64,000 bases of DNA from CAYPTB01 sp964413535 (GTDB lineage Bacteria > Planctomycetota > UBA1135 > GCA-002686595). A program made the translations under genes and the position numbers. The stretch lies in NCBI GenBank assembly GCA_964413535.1, contig CAYPTB010000040.1, positions 328,727 through 392,726 of the forward strand, in the 5' to 3' direction. Each line of letters begins with the position of its first letter. Within the stretch, counting starts at the first letter, position 1. Shown here one piece after another: positions 36,667-43,997 of the stretch. Below the pieces are notes generated by a model. It had not been told where the DNA came from. It did no database searches and worked only from the letters and a program-made list of their open reading frames with translations.

Positions 36667-37871
36667 CAGCGGTCCGTCTCTCCGATGACGACGTCCGTGG
36701 AACCCACGATCGCGATGCTGTCACCGAGCAGGGTCCCGGGCAGGATCTCCTCGAGAACGGCCAGGTTGCAGAACGACGGACCACGCACGCGGCAGCGGAT
36801 CGCGACCTTCCCGCCGTCCGAGACGACGTAGTGGCCGAGCTCGCCGCGCGGGTTCTCGATCCCGACGTAAGCCTCGCCGGCCGGCACGCGCAGGGTCTTC
36901 GGGATGTCTCCGATGACGGGGCCGGGCTCGATGTGATCGAGGCACCAGCGCACGATGCCGATCGACTCCATCATCTCCACGACGCGGATCCAGACGCGGT
37001 CCCAGCAGTCGCCGAGCGTTCCCTTCTCGCCTCGGCCGACGGGGATCCTGAATGCGCCGGCGGCGAAGATCTCGCCGTACAAGGAGTACGGCATGTCGCG
37101 CCGCAGGTCGAAGTCGATGCCAGAGCCGCGCAGCATCGGTCCGGTGAGCCCGAAGTCGAGCGCCATCGCCGGCGGGATGACGCCCACGTTCGCCGTGCGA
37201 CCGACGAAGATCTTGTTCTCGATCAAGAGGTCGTAGTACTCGCGCCACTTCTCCTCGAACACGTCGCAGAAACGGCTCACCTCGCCCAGCCACCCGGGCG
37301 GCGCGTCGTTGAAGACCCCGCCGATGCGGATGTAGCTGTACGTCAGGCGCGCGCCGCAGATCTTCTCGAACAGCGCCATCATCCACTCGCGCTCGCGGAA
37401 CGCGTACAGGAAGGGCGTGATCGCGCCGAGGTCGAGGCCGTAGGTCCCGAAGGCGATGAGGTGCGAGCCGATGCGGTTCAGCTCGGCGCAGATAACGCGG
37501 ATCATCTCTGCGCGGCGCGGGATCTCGACTCCCAGCAGCGCCTCGACCGCCATCGAGTAGCCGAGGTTGTTGTTCATCGCCGCGAGGTAGTCGTAGCGGT
37601 CCGTGTACGGCAGGTACTGGAGCCACTCGACGCTCTCGCCGATCTTCTCGGCGCAGCGGTGCAGGTAGCCGAGGTGCGGCTGCGCACCGGTCACGAGCTC
37701 GCCGTCGGTGCGCACGAGGATGCGCATGACGCCGTGCGTCGCAGGGTGCTGGGGCCCCATGTTGAGCTCCATGTCCTGCGTGCGGATGTCGAGCACGTAC
37801 TCCTTCTCACCGGACGGCAGCGTGCGCGCCGTGTCGGGCAGGGTCAGCGTGCCTTGAAGCTCTCGGTCCAT
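36666..37871 (-). CDS. nuoD: NADH-quinone oxidoreductase subunit D
   Basis: The 401-aa 49-kDa-type subunit lining the quinone site. The N-terminal loop MELNMGPQHPATHGVMRI contains the quinone-binding His. Other landmarks are GYLHRCAEKIGE, YTDRYDYLAAMNNN and the C-terminal NLAVLEEILPGTLLGDSIAI. The start ATG at 37871 was chosen over an upstream extension that has no homology. It is separate from nuoC (30 nt gap), so this is not the fused NuoCD form. Confidence 0.95.
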   Translation of the reverse strand: MDRELQGTLTLPDTARTLPSGEKEYVLDIRTQDMELNMGPQHPATHGVMRILVRTDGELVTGAQPHLGYLHRCAEKIGESVEWLQYLPYTDRYDYLAAMNNNLGYSMAVEALLGVEIPRRAEMIRVICAELNRIGSHLIAFGTYGLDLGAITPFLYAFREREWMMALFEKICGARLTYSYIRIGGVFNDAPPGWLGEVSRFCDVFEEKWREYYDLLIENKIFVGRTANVGVIPPAMALDFGLTGPMLRGSGIDFDLRRDMPYSLYGEIFAAGAFRIPVGRGEKGTLGDCWDRVWIRVVEMMESIGIVRWCLDHIEPGPVIGDIPKTLRVPAGEAYVGIENPRGELGHYVVSDGGKVAIRCRVRGPSFCNLAVLEEILPGTLLGDSIAIVGSTDVVIGETDR

Positions 37872-37900
37872 GGCAATGCGTTCTCGCGCGATTCGTCGGC

Positions 37901-38419
37901 CTACTCGCAGGAGATCCCGTGGTACTCCTTCGGGAACTCGTAGTCCTTGCGCAGCGGGTAACCGACCCAGTCGTCGGGCAAGAGCATGTTCCGAGGATCG
38001 GGGTGCCCGCGGTAGGTGATGCCGAACATCTCCGCCGCTTCGCGCTCGTGCCACTGAGCCGCGCGATAGATCACCGTCGCGGACGGCAGGCTCGGCGACG
38101 CTTTCGGCAGGCAGCCCTTGATCGCGAGCCGATGGCGGTGGCGCAGCGAGAGCAGGTTGTAGTTGACCCACAGGTTCGGGTCGGCGGCCGCAGGATCGGT
38201 GGCGGAGAGGTCCGCGAGGATCTCGAAGCAAAGCTGCGGGTCGTCGCGACAGACGAGCAAGAAGCGATCGATGCGCTCGGGGTCGACGAGGACGAACGGA
38301 TCGCCGGCGCGACCGAGGTCGCCCTTCACGTCGAGCTTCTTCGCCCGCGGCTCGTCGATGCCGAGGAATCCCGGAGCCCCCACGGCCGTCAGGCGGTCTG
38401 CGATACCCTGGAAGTCCAT
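37901..38419 (-). CDS. nuoC: NADH-quinone oxidoreductase subunit C
   Basis: A 172-aa 30-kDa-type subunit. The conserved AAQWHEREAAEMFGITYRGH and the C-terminal DPRNMLLPDDWVGYPLRKDY are both present. Its ATG overlaps the nuoB stop by one base. Soluble peripheral arm component. Confidence 0.94.
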   Translation of the reverse strand: MDFQGIADRLTAVGAPGFLGIDEPRAKKLDVKGDLGRAGDPFVLVDPERIDRFLLVCRDDPQLCFEILADLSATDPAAADPNLWVNYNLLSLRHRHRLAIKGCLPKASPSLPSATVIYRAAQWHEREAAEMFGITYRGHPDPRNMLLPDDWVGYPLRKDYEFPKEYHGISCE

Positions 38420-38919
38420 CAGGCCGTGCGCGCGGGCTTCCGAATGACGGAGGAGTTCTTGATCTTCTCCTGGAGCTTCATGAGGCCTTCGAGCAGGGCC
38501 TCCGGGCGCGGTGGGCAGCCCGCGATGTACACGTCGACCGGAACGACTCGGTCGACGCCCTTCACGACGGTGTAGCCGAACTTGTAGTAGGGGCCGCCGC
38601 CGGTGGCGCACGCACCCATGGCGATCACGTACTTCGGCGAAGGCATCTGGTCGTACAGACGCTTGATGCGCTCGGCCATCTTGAAGTTGACGGTGCCCGC
38701 CACGATCATCAGGTCCGACTGACGCGGCGTGGCGCGGAAGGCGCCGGCGCCGAAGCGATCGATGTCGTGGTGCGCGCAGCCCACCGCCATCATCTCGATC
38801 GCGCAGCACGCGAGGCCGAACGTCATCGGCCAGATGCTCATCAACCGGCACCAGTTGAGGAGCCAGTCGACCTTGGTCGTGAGGACGTTCTCCTCGAGGG
38901 AGTTCTCGAGCAATCCCAT
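38419..38919 (-). CDS. nuoB: NADH-quinone oxidoreductase subunit B
   Basis: The 166-aa subunit carrying cluster N2, the direct donor to quinone. Cluster ligands are visible in LACCAIEMM (tandem Cys), MGACATGGGP and YIAGCPPRPE. The N-terminus includes MGLLENSLEENVLTTKVDWL typical of the family. One-base overlap with nuoC and 20 nt after the nuoA stop. Confidence 0.96.
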   Translation of the reverse strand: MGLLENSLEENVLTTKVDWLLNWCRLMSIWPMTFGLACCAIEMMAVGCAHHDIDRFGAGAFRATPRQSDLMIVAGTVNFKMAERIKRLYDQMPSPKYVIAMGACATGGGPYYKFGYTVVKGVDRVVPVDVYIAGCPPRPEALLEGLMKLQEKIKNSSVIRKPARTA

Positions 38920-38939
38920 GCGATTCTCCGAGGGCCCGG

Positions 38940-39467
38940 CTAGGCGGCCTCTTCGGTCTCCTGTGTCTCCTTGGCGCCCTCGGTTGCAGCGTCCTTCAGC
39001 TCCTCGAGCTGGCGGACGCTCGGCAGGAAGCGCGCGCGAAGCTCCGGCGGCTGGTAGGCGGGTCCGCTGTAGGAAAGGACCCAGTCCAGATCGCCCTTCG
39101 CCCACACGTAGGCCAACCCGAGGAAGAGGATCGCGATGAACACCACGCCTTCGACGAGGGCGAACGCGCCGATGCCCGCCCCGGCGGCGGCACCGGTGTT
39201 CGCGAAGGATTCCTTCAGGACGATCGCCCAGGGGAACAGGAAGGCGATCTCGACCGCGAAGATCACGTAGACGAGCGCGACCGTGTAGTAGCGGATGTCG
39301 AACTGGATCCAAGCGTCGCCGATCGCCGGCTCGCCGCACTCGTAGGTCTCGAGCCCCTCGGTGACCGTGCGCTTGGGCCGCACGATCGACGCGACGATCA
39401 GGTTCGCGAAGACGAACGCGAGCCCGACCGCGGCGAACATCAGGACGTTCAGGTAGTCGAAGTACAT
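38940..39467 (-). CDS. nuoA: NADH-quinone oxidoreductase subunit A
   Basis: First gene of the nuo operon. A three-helix, 175-aa membrane subunit. The conserved loop YECGEPAIGDAWIQFDIRYY, with the Cys of the quinone-channel loop, is present, as is VIFAVEIAFLFPW. The C-terminus bears a ~40-residue polar, Glu-rich tail longer than in the E. coli protein. The 293-nt region upstream should contain the operon promoter. Confidence 0.94.
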   Translation of the reverse strand: MYFDYLNVLMFAAVGLAFVFANLIVASIVRPKRTVTEGLETYECGEPAIGDAWIQFDIRYYTVALVYVIFAVEIAFLFPWAIVLKESFANTGAAAGAGIGAFALVEGVVFIAILFLGLAYVWAKGDLDWVLSYSGPAYQPPELRARFLPSVRQLEELKDAATEGAKETQETEEAA

Positions 39468-39565
39468 GGACGCGGAGCGGTGAGACCGAGCGGGCGGCGG
39501 GGCTCGGAGGGCAGCGGAGGACGCAGGTCGGCCCTCGGACGAGGACCGCTCGGAGAGTGATCGCT

Positions 39566-39588
39566 AATTCCTTTGTACCGAAGGAATT
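39566..39588. promoter_or_regulatory. 8-bp inverted repeat near the presumed nuo transcription start
   Basis: AATTCCTT and AAGGAATT are separated by 7 nt. The repeat is AT-rich against a GC-rich background and sits 7 nt downstream of the candidate nuo -10. An operator is a reasonable guess; the regulator is unknown. Confidence 0.35.
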
Positions 39589-39595
39589 GCAGGGA

Positions 39596-39625
39596 AGGGT
39601 AGGTTCGATCGGCGAGCCCTGTCAA
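39596..39625 (-). promoter_or_regulatory. candidate sigma-70-type promoter for the nuo operon
   Basis: On the minus strand a perfect TTGACA (39620-39625) is followed after 18 nt by TACCCT (39596-39601). The start would be near 39588, about 120 nt before nuoA. The -10 match is weak; the -35 match and location are the support. Confidence 0.35.
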
Positions 39626-39760
39626 GGCGCGCAGTCGGCTCGTCGATGGGCGCCGAACGTAGGCGCTGCGCGGCTGCCGGGTTCCGTCGCGAGCGGAGCA
39701 CGCCGCGCCGAGATGCAGGAACGGCGCGACACCGGTATTCGCGGCGGACGTCGTCCTCGC

Positions 39761-40186
39761 ATGCAGCGCAGCGGGTCGCGACCAACGCTCGACGGCTTGG
39801 ACCTCGAGGAGCAGCCGGCGAAGGGGATCACGGATCCCCTATTCGCATCGCTGCTCTGGGCTCTCGCCCTTCTCGGCCTCCTGCTCGGTGTCGACGCTTG
39901 GTCGCCGCCCGACTGGGGTGAGCCCCTGCCCCTGCGTTGGGTGCGAGTCGCGGCCGAGCACCCGATCCGATCCTTCTTGGCGTTCTGGCTCCTCGCCCGT
40001 GCGTGCGTGCCGATCGCCGTCCCGATCTCGGCAGCCGACGAAGTGCGCCCCCATCGGGGGCCTGCGACGGGCGTCGGCGAGGGCTTCGGGGAAGGATCCC
40101 GGGCCCGCGTCCCGGCCCACCCCGACCCCAGAGAGGGCCTGGCCGAGGGCGATCGCCAGCGGCCGAGCCCGAGGGAGGAGGCGTGA
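39761..40186 (+). CDS. small hypothetical membrane protein
   Basis: A ~141-aa protein with two hydrophobic helices (around FASLLWALALLGLLLGVDAW and FLAFWLLARACVPIAVPI), then a polar, Pro/Gly/Arg-rich C-terminal tail. No family is recognised. In-frame ATGs occur at 39713 and 39761; the later one directly precedes the part that looks coding. It is divergent from the nuo operon and 154 nt upstream of the radical-SAM-like gene. A long antisense frame (39622-40284) competes, but it has no hydrophobic pattern and an Arg/Ser-rich composition typical of shadows. Reality of this gene is likely but not certain. Confidence 0.5.
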   Translation: MQRSGSRPTLDGLDLEEQPAKGITDPLFASLLWALALLGLLLGVDAWSPPDWGEPLPLRWVRVAAEHPIRSFLAFWLLARACVPIAVPISAADEVRPHRGPATGVGEGFGEGSRARVPAHPDPREGLAEGDRQRPSPREEA

Positions 40187-40340
40187 AAGGGGTGGGAAGT
40201 TCGCTCTAAATCCTTATGATGCTTGGCTCGAACGATGCTGGGGAAGTTCCGGACCGGGTCCGGAAGGCCATGGGCGGCCTCCATCTTCCTCCGCGTCTTC
40301 CTCCGCTACCGCCAGGAGAACCGCCATCGAAACCGGCGCC

Positions 40341-41048
40341 ATGCTTCCCACACGAGACGAGTTGGTTCGCGGTCCGCAGGTCTGTGGCCACCTCGGCATC
40401 TGCCTCCTGGTCGAGCCGACGTGCTCGACCCACCGCAGGAACCAATTCCCGTCCCAGGCGGTCGTCATCACGAACGTCGCTCGCCGCATGATCGAGCTCT
40501 CGAAGGCCGGCGAGAAGCTCCACCACATCGTGGTGCTCGGGCAGGAGGATCCGACCCTGCACCCCGATTTCCGCGCCATCAGCGAGAACCTGCGCGAGCT
40601 GACCAACAAGTGGTTTCCGCGCACGAGCCTGTGCTTGTTGTCGGACTCGAATCAGCTCGACCGGCCGGACGTGCGCATTGCCCTGTCGCTCTACGACAAG
40701 CCCATCCTGCGGCTCGAGGCCGGCTCCCAGAAGACCTTCAAGTCCCTCACGAGTTCGAAGGTCCTGGAGTTCAAACAGGTCGTTCTGCAGCTCAGCCGGC
40801 TGGAGATCGATCGCCTGATCTTGCAGGCCTGCTTCGTCCAAGGAGCCGCCGACAACTCGACGGACAACGAGCTTCGCTCCTGGATGAAGTACGTGGCGGA
40901 CGTGCATCCCGCCGCCGTGCAGATCTACACGCTCCCGCGGCCCGACGCGAAGAAGAACTTGAAGCCCGTCACCAAGGGACGTCTTGCGAAGATAGCCGCT
41001 CAGGTGAACGAGAAGACGGGCATCCCCTGCGAGGTCTGCGCGGTTTGA
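40341..41048 (+). CDS. radical-SAM-superfamily homologue lacking the cluster-binding cysteines
   Basis: A 235-aa protein that follows the Wyosine/COG0731-type radical SAM layout. GQEDPTLHPDFRAISENLRE corresponds to the family's GxGEPTLHPDF, RPDVRIALSLYDKPILRLEA to the RPDVREAL/LDAG region, and LQACFVQGAADNSTDNELRS to the MLVKGVNDS region. But where active enzymes have CxxxCxxC, here only the first Cys (C28) is left; the other two positions are R32 and Q35 (PTCSTHRRNQ). It should not bind the [4Fe-4S] cluster, so radical SAM chemistry is unlikely. It is 58 nt upstream of an ABC ATPase. The ATG at 40341 was preferred because the upstream extension is low complexity. Confidence 0.7.
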   Translation: MLPTRDELVRGPQVCGHLGICLLVEPTCSTHRRNQFPSQAVVITNVARRMIELSKAGEKLHHIVVLGQEDPTLHPDFRAISENLRELTNKWFPRTSLCLLSDSNQLDRPDVRIALSLYDKPILRLEAGSQKTFKSLTSSKVLEFKQVVLQLSRLEIDRLILQACFVQGAADNSTDNELRSWMKYVADVHPAAVQIYTLPRPDAKKNLKPVTKGRLAKIAAQVNEKTGIPCEVCAV

Positions 41049-41106
41049 GCGCGACGCGCGGGACGGCCGTGGACGCGGCGTGACCGCCCGCGCGGGACCC
41101 TGAACC

Positions 41107-41871
41107 GTGGTCATCGCTCGGCTCGTTTCCGTCTCGAAGTCGTTCGGCGGAATCCAAGCCCTCGACGGCCTCGACCTCGCGGTGCAGGAGGGCGAAGTGT
41201 TCGGCTTGCTCGGTCCCAACGGGGCCGGGAAGACGACGGCCGTCCGGATCCTGTGTGGATTGGTAGCACCCGATTCGGGAAAGGCCGAGATCGGGGGCAT
41301 CGACGTCGCGGTGGATCCCGTGGGAGCGCGGCGTCAGCTCGGCTTCGTCCCGGACGGGGCGCCGCTCTACGCGAACCTCTCTGCGCGACAACACCTCGCC
41401 CTCGTCGGTCGGCTGCACGGCTTCCCCGAGGCGAAGCTCGCCTCCGAAACGGACCGTATGCTCACGGCGTTCGGTCTCTCCGAGCGCGGTGACGACCCCA
41501 TCGGAGGCTTTTCGCACGGGATGCGACAGAAGGCCGCGCTCGCGTGCGCGATCCTCCCCGCGCCGCGGCTGCTCGTCCTCGACGAGCCGTTGACCGGCCT
41601 CGACGCCCCCACGACCGCGACGGTGAAGGAGCTCTTGCGGGCCTTCGCCGACCGCGGAGGCGCGGTCCTCTACACCTCGCACCTGCTCGACATCGTGGAG
41701 CGCGTGTGCGACCGCATGGCGGTCGTGGAGAAGGGGCGCTTGGTCGCCGAAGGCGACTTGGCCCGCCTGCGCGAACAATCGGGCGAGGGAGGCTCCCTCG
41801 AGCGCGTCTTCGCTCGCCTCACGAAGAGCGAAGATCCGGCCGAAGCCGCCCGCAGGATCCTGGGCGTGTGA
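41107..41871 (+). CDS. ABC transporter ATP-binding protein
   Basis: A 254-aa ABC ATPase of the CcmA/NatA-like exporter type. Walker A GPNGAGKTT is at residues 36-44, the signature region reads FSHGMRQKAALACAI (SHGM in place of the usual SGGQ), Walker B is LLVLDEPLTGLD and the H-loop is YTSHLLD. GTG start. No permease is adjacent on the same strand; the likely membrane partner is encoded 3.4 kb downstream (45233-46672). The last three codons and stop lie inside a 47-bp perfect inverted repeat shared with the convergent thioesterase gene. Confidence 0.9.
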   Translation: MVIARLVSVSKSFGGIQALDGLDLAVQEGEVFGLLGPNGAGKTTAVRILCGLVAPDSGKAEIGGIDVAVDPVGARRQLGFVPDGAPLYANLSARQHLALVGRLHGFPEAKLASETDRMLTAFGLSERGDDPIGGFSHGMRQKAALACAILPAPRLLVLDEPLTGLDAPTTATVKELLRAFADRGGAVLYTSHLLDIVERVCDRMAVVEKGRLVAEGDLARLREQSGEGGSLERVFARLTKSEDPAEAARRILGV

Positions 41872-41977
41872 GTACCGAGCCAGTCCAATTCTTCACCTCA
41901 CCGCGCAAGGGTGTTGGGGAGCGCAGAGGTCTTGCGCGGTGAGGTGAAGAATTGGACTGGCTCGGTACTCACACGCC
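41863..41977. repeat. 47-bp perfect inverted repeat spanning two convergent gene ends
   Basis: The arms 41863-41909 and 41931-41977 are exact reverse complements with a 21-nt centre. Each arm starts with the final Gly-Val-stop codons of its gene: TGA at 41869-41871 for the ABC ATPase on the plus strand, and at 41971-41969 for the thioesterase on the minus strand. The RNA from either side would fold into a 47-bp hairpin. No U-tract follows, so an ordinary intrinsic terminator does not explain it. A bidirectional terminator or an inverted duplication created by template switching are both possible. Confidence 0.95.
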
Positions 41978-42382
41978 GTAGTCGTAGCCCTCGTAGACGC
42001 GCAGGACCGGGACCGGCTGGAACCGATCGTCGACGGCCACGAGCGTCACTTGGGCCTCGGTGACGGGGAGGCGTTCCTGCGAGCCGAAGCGCCGCTGCGC
42101 CCAGACCGAGACGTTGACCTGGATCGACGTGCGCCCCACGTGCAGGGTTTCGGTGAAGAACGAGACCAGATCTCCGATCAGAACGGGCTGCTTGAACACC
42201 ACTTGGTTCATGGCCACGGTCACCACCTTGCCCGGATGGTGCTTGTGGGCCTCGATGGCGGCCGCGAGGTCGAGCTCGGAGAGGATGACGCCCCCGAAGA
42301 TCGTTCCCAGGGCGTTTGCATCGCGCGGCATCATCACCACGCAGATCGAGGGGACTCCCGCGGGAAACCGGGTCTCGTTCAT
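41969..42382 (-). CDS. acyl-CoA thioesterase, hot-dog fold (YciA-like)
   Basis: A 137-aa single hot-dog-domain thioesterase. The region DANALGTIFGGVILSELDLA carries the conserved Asp/Gly pattern and central helix of the YciA/acyl-CoA thioester hydrolase group; VVTVAMNQVVFKQPVLIGDL is the next conserved stretch. It hydrolyses acyl-CoA to free acid and CoA in the cytoplasm. Its ATG overlaps the upstream hydrolase stop by 4 nt, so the two are co-translated. The final codons are part of the 47-bp inverted repeat. Confidence 0.88.
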   Translation of the reverse strand: MNETRFPAGVPSICVVMMPRDANALGTIFGGVILSELDLAAAIEAHKHHPGKVVTVAMNQVVFKQPVLIGDLVSFFTETLHVGRTSIQVNVSVWAQRRFGSQERLPVTEAQVTLVAVDDRFQPVPVLRVYEGYDYGV

Positions 42383-43077
42383 GACTCTCCGAGGGCGCGC
42401 AAGGCGTAGGCGCGGACGCGCTCCTCGACGAGGGGCGTTCGGCCGCGGAAAGCGTGATCGGCCCCGTCGATCTCGTCGAGCTCGAGCTCCGGCGAGAGAT
42501 CCGGGCAGCTCTCGTTCAGATCGGACAGGGTGCCGAAGCCGTCCCGGCTCCCGAAGAGCAGGAGGGCCGGTCCCCTGAGCTCCGCGATCCCGCGGCAGTC
42601 GAAGGTGCGGACCGGCAGGGCGACGAGGATCGCGCGGCGGATGCGCTCCTCCCGCAGGGCGAGCGCGCACACGATGCGCGCTCCGAAGGAATAGCCGGCC
42701 GCCCACAGGCCGAGCCGCGGGTTCTCCGTGGCGAGCCAATCCAAGGCCGCCGAGGCATCGAGTTCCTCGCCCCCATTGCCGTCGTGCTCTCCCTCGCTCG
42801 CATCCACTCCCCGGAAGTTGAAGCGCAGGGTCGCAATCCCGGCATCGCGTAGCGCTGTCGCCACCCGGGAGACGATGGTGTTCCCCATCGTCCCGCCGAA
42901 CCTCGGATGGGGATGGCACACGATCGCGGCGGCGCGCGGCTCCAAAGAGCTCGGACGGTCGTACAAGGCCTCCAGCAGGCCGGCGGGTCCCGGGATGGCC
43001 AGCTTCAGGACCGGCACGTTCGCAAAGTCGGAATCCGCAGGAAAGAGGGTCGCCCGGAGGGTCGCGCTCCGATTCAA
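42379..43077 (-). CDS. alpha/beta hydrolase
   Basis: A 232-aa hydrolase of the group with the early motif CHPHPRFGGTMGNTIV (residues 54-69). The probable triad is S130 in GYSFG, D179 in GSRDGFG and H208 in GADHAF. Members act on esters or short acyl substrates; the natural one is unknown. The most upstream usable start is TTG at 43077, with no convincing ATG or GTG nearby, so the N-terminus is uncertain. It is translationally coupled to the thioesterase and divergent from the thioredoxin-like gene. Confidence 0.82.
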   Translation of the reverse strand: MNRSATLRATLFPADSDFANVPVLKLAIPGPAGLLEALYDRPSSLEPRAAAIVCHPHPRFGGTMGNTIVSRVATALRDAGIATLRFNFRGVDASEGEHDGNGGEELDASAALDWLATENPRLGLWAAGYSFGARIVCALALREERIRRAILVALPVRTFDCRGIAELRGPALLLFGSRDGFGTLSDLNESCPDLSPELELDEIDGADHAFRGRTPLVEERVRAYALRALGES

Positions 43078-43136
43078 TCGGTTGGCTCGTGTCCCACACT
43101 GGGGGCCCGCGGAAGGGACCCGTCCGCAACCACGCG

Positions 43137-43991
43137 ATGAACAAGTCTCCCTGGATCGCCGACGTCACCCGCGAGACCTTCCAATCGGAGGTGGTCGAGC
43201 GCTCCAAGAAGACCCCGGTCCTCGTGGACTTCTGGGCGGAATGGTGCGAGCCCTGCCGGGAGCTCGGTCCGCTGCTCGAGCGGTTGGCCGTCGCGGGCAA
43301 GGGGCGCTTCTTCCTCGCGAAGGTGAACGTCGACGTGAGCCCCGAGCTCGCCCAGATGTTCCGGGTCCAAGGGATCCCGATGGTGCTCGGCCTGGCCGAC
43401 GGTCGGATCGCGGACGGGTTCACGGGCGCCCAGACCGAGGCGTTCCTGCGCGAGTTCATCGATCGCCTGACGCCGCCGACGGACGCCGACGTCGTCGAGG
43501 GAGCCAAGGAGCTCGCTTCGGCCGGCGACCTGCCCGGAGCCATCGCTCTCCTGCGCGAGCACGTCGCCGGGAAACCCGACGACCTCGTAGCCCGCGCAAC
43601 GCTGGCTCAGTACTCCCTCGATGCAGGCGACCTCGTGGGAGCCAAGGCCGCGGTGGAGCCGTCGGAGAACGAGGGTGTCCCCCCGCCCGAGTGGACGGCC
43701 GTCCTGCGGCGCATCGAGCTCATGGAGCAGGGCGGCGACGTGAAGGAGCTTCGCGCGCGCGTCGCAGCGAGTCCCGAGGACTTGTCGACCCGGATCGAGT
43801 TCGGTCGAGCGCTCGTCGCCGCGAACGAAACCCGCGCCGGACTGGACGAGCTCTTGGGCGTCGTCGAACAGGATCGCGACTTCGGCGAGCAGGCTGCACG
43901 CAAGGCCATCCTCGAGGTGTTCGAAGCGCTCGGGGAAGGCAATCCGCTGGTCAGCGAGTACCGCCGCCGGCTCCAGATGGTCCTGTTCTAG
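43137..43991 (+). CDS. cnoX: thioredoxin-domain co-chaperone with TPR-like C-terminus (CnoX/YbbN type)
   Basis: A 284-aa protein, the same length as E. coli CnoX. The N-terminal thioredoxin domain holds an intact redox site WCEPC (C37 and C40) and the cis-Pro region RVQGIPMVL. Residues ~115-280 form alpha-helical TPR-like repeats (EGAKELASAGDLPGAIALL, LVARATLAQYSLDAGDLVGA and so on). E. coli CnoX lacks one of these cysteines, so this protein may be a true reductase as well as a holdase. An upstream in-frame GTG (43089) would add 16 residues; the ATG lies closer to the conserved domain. It is followed by the DUF1570 gene after 6 nt. Confidence 0.82.
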   Translation: MNKSPWIADVTRETFQSEVVERSKKTPVLVDFWAEWCEPCRELGPLLERLAVAGKGRFFLAKVNVDVSPELAQMFRVQGIPMVLGLADGRIADGFTGAQTEAFLREFIDRLTPPTDADVVEGAKELASAGDLPGAIALLREHVAGKPDDLVARATLAQYSLDAGDLVGAKAAVEPSENEGVPPPEWTAVLRRIELMEQGGDVKELRARVAASPEDLSTRIEFGRALVAANETRAGLDELLGVVEQDRDFGEQAARKAILEVFEALGEGNPLVSEYRRRLQMVLF

Positions 43992-43997
43992 CGCGTC

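Noticed and set aside
39622..40284. 220-codon minus-strand frame opposite the small membrane protein
   Set aside because: Arg/Ser/Pro-rich with no hydrophobic or conserved pattern; the plus-strand frame shows helices.
41863..41977. Insertion sequence or transposon end
   Set aside because: There is no transposase frame and no target-site duplication; the repeat spans only 115 nt and contains gene ends.
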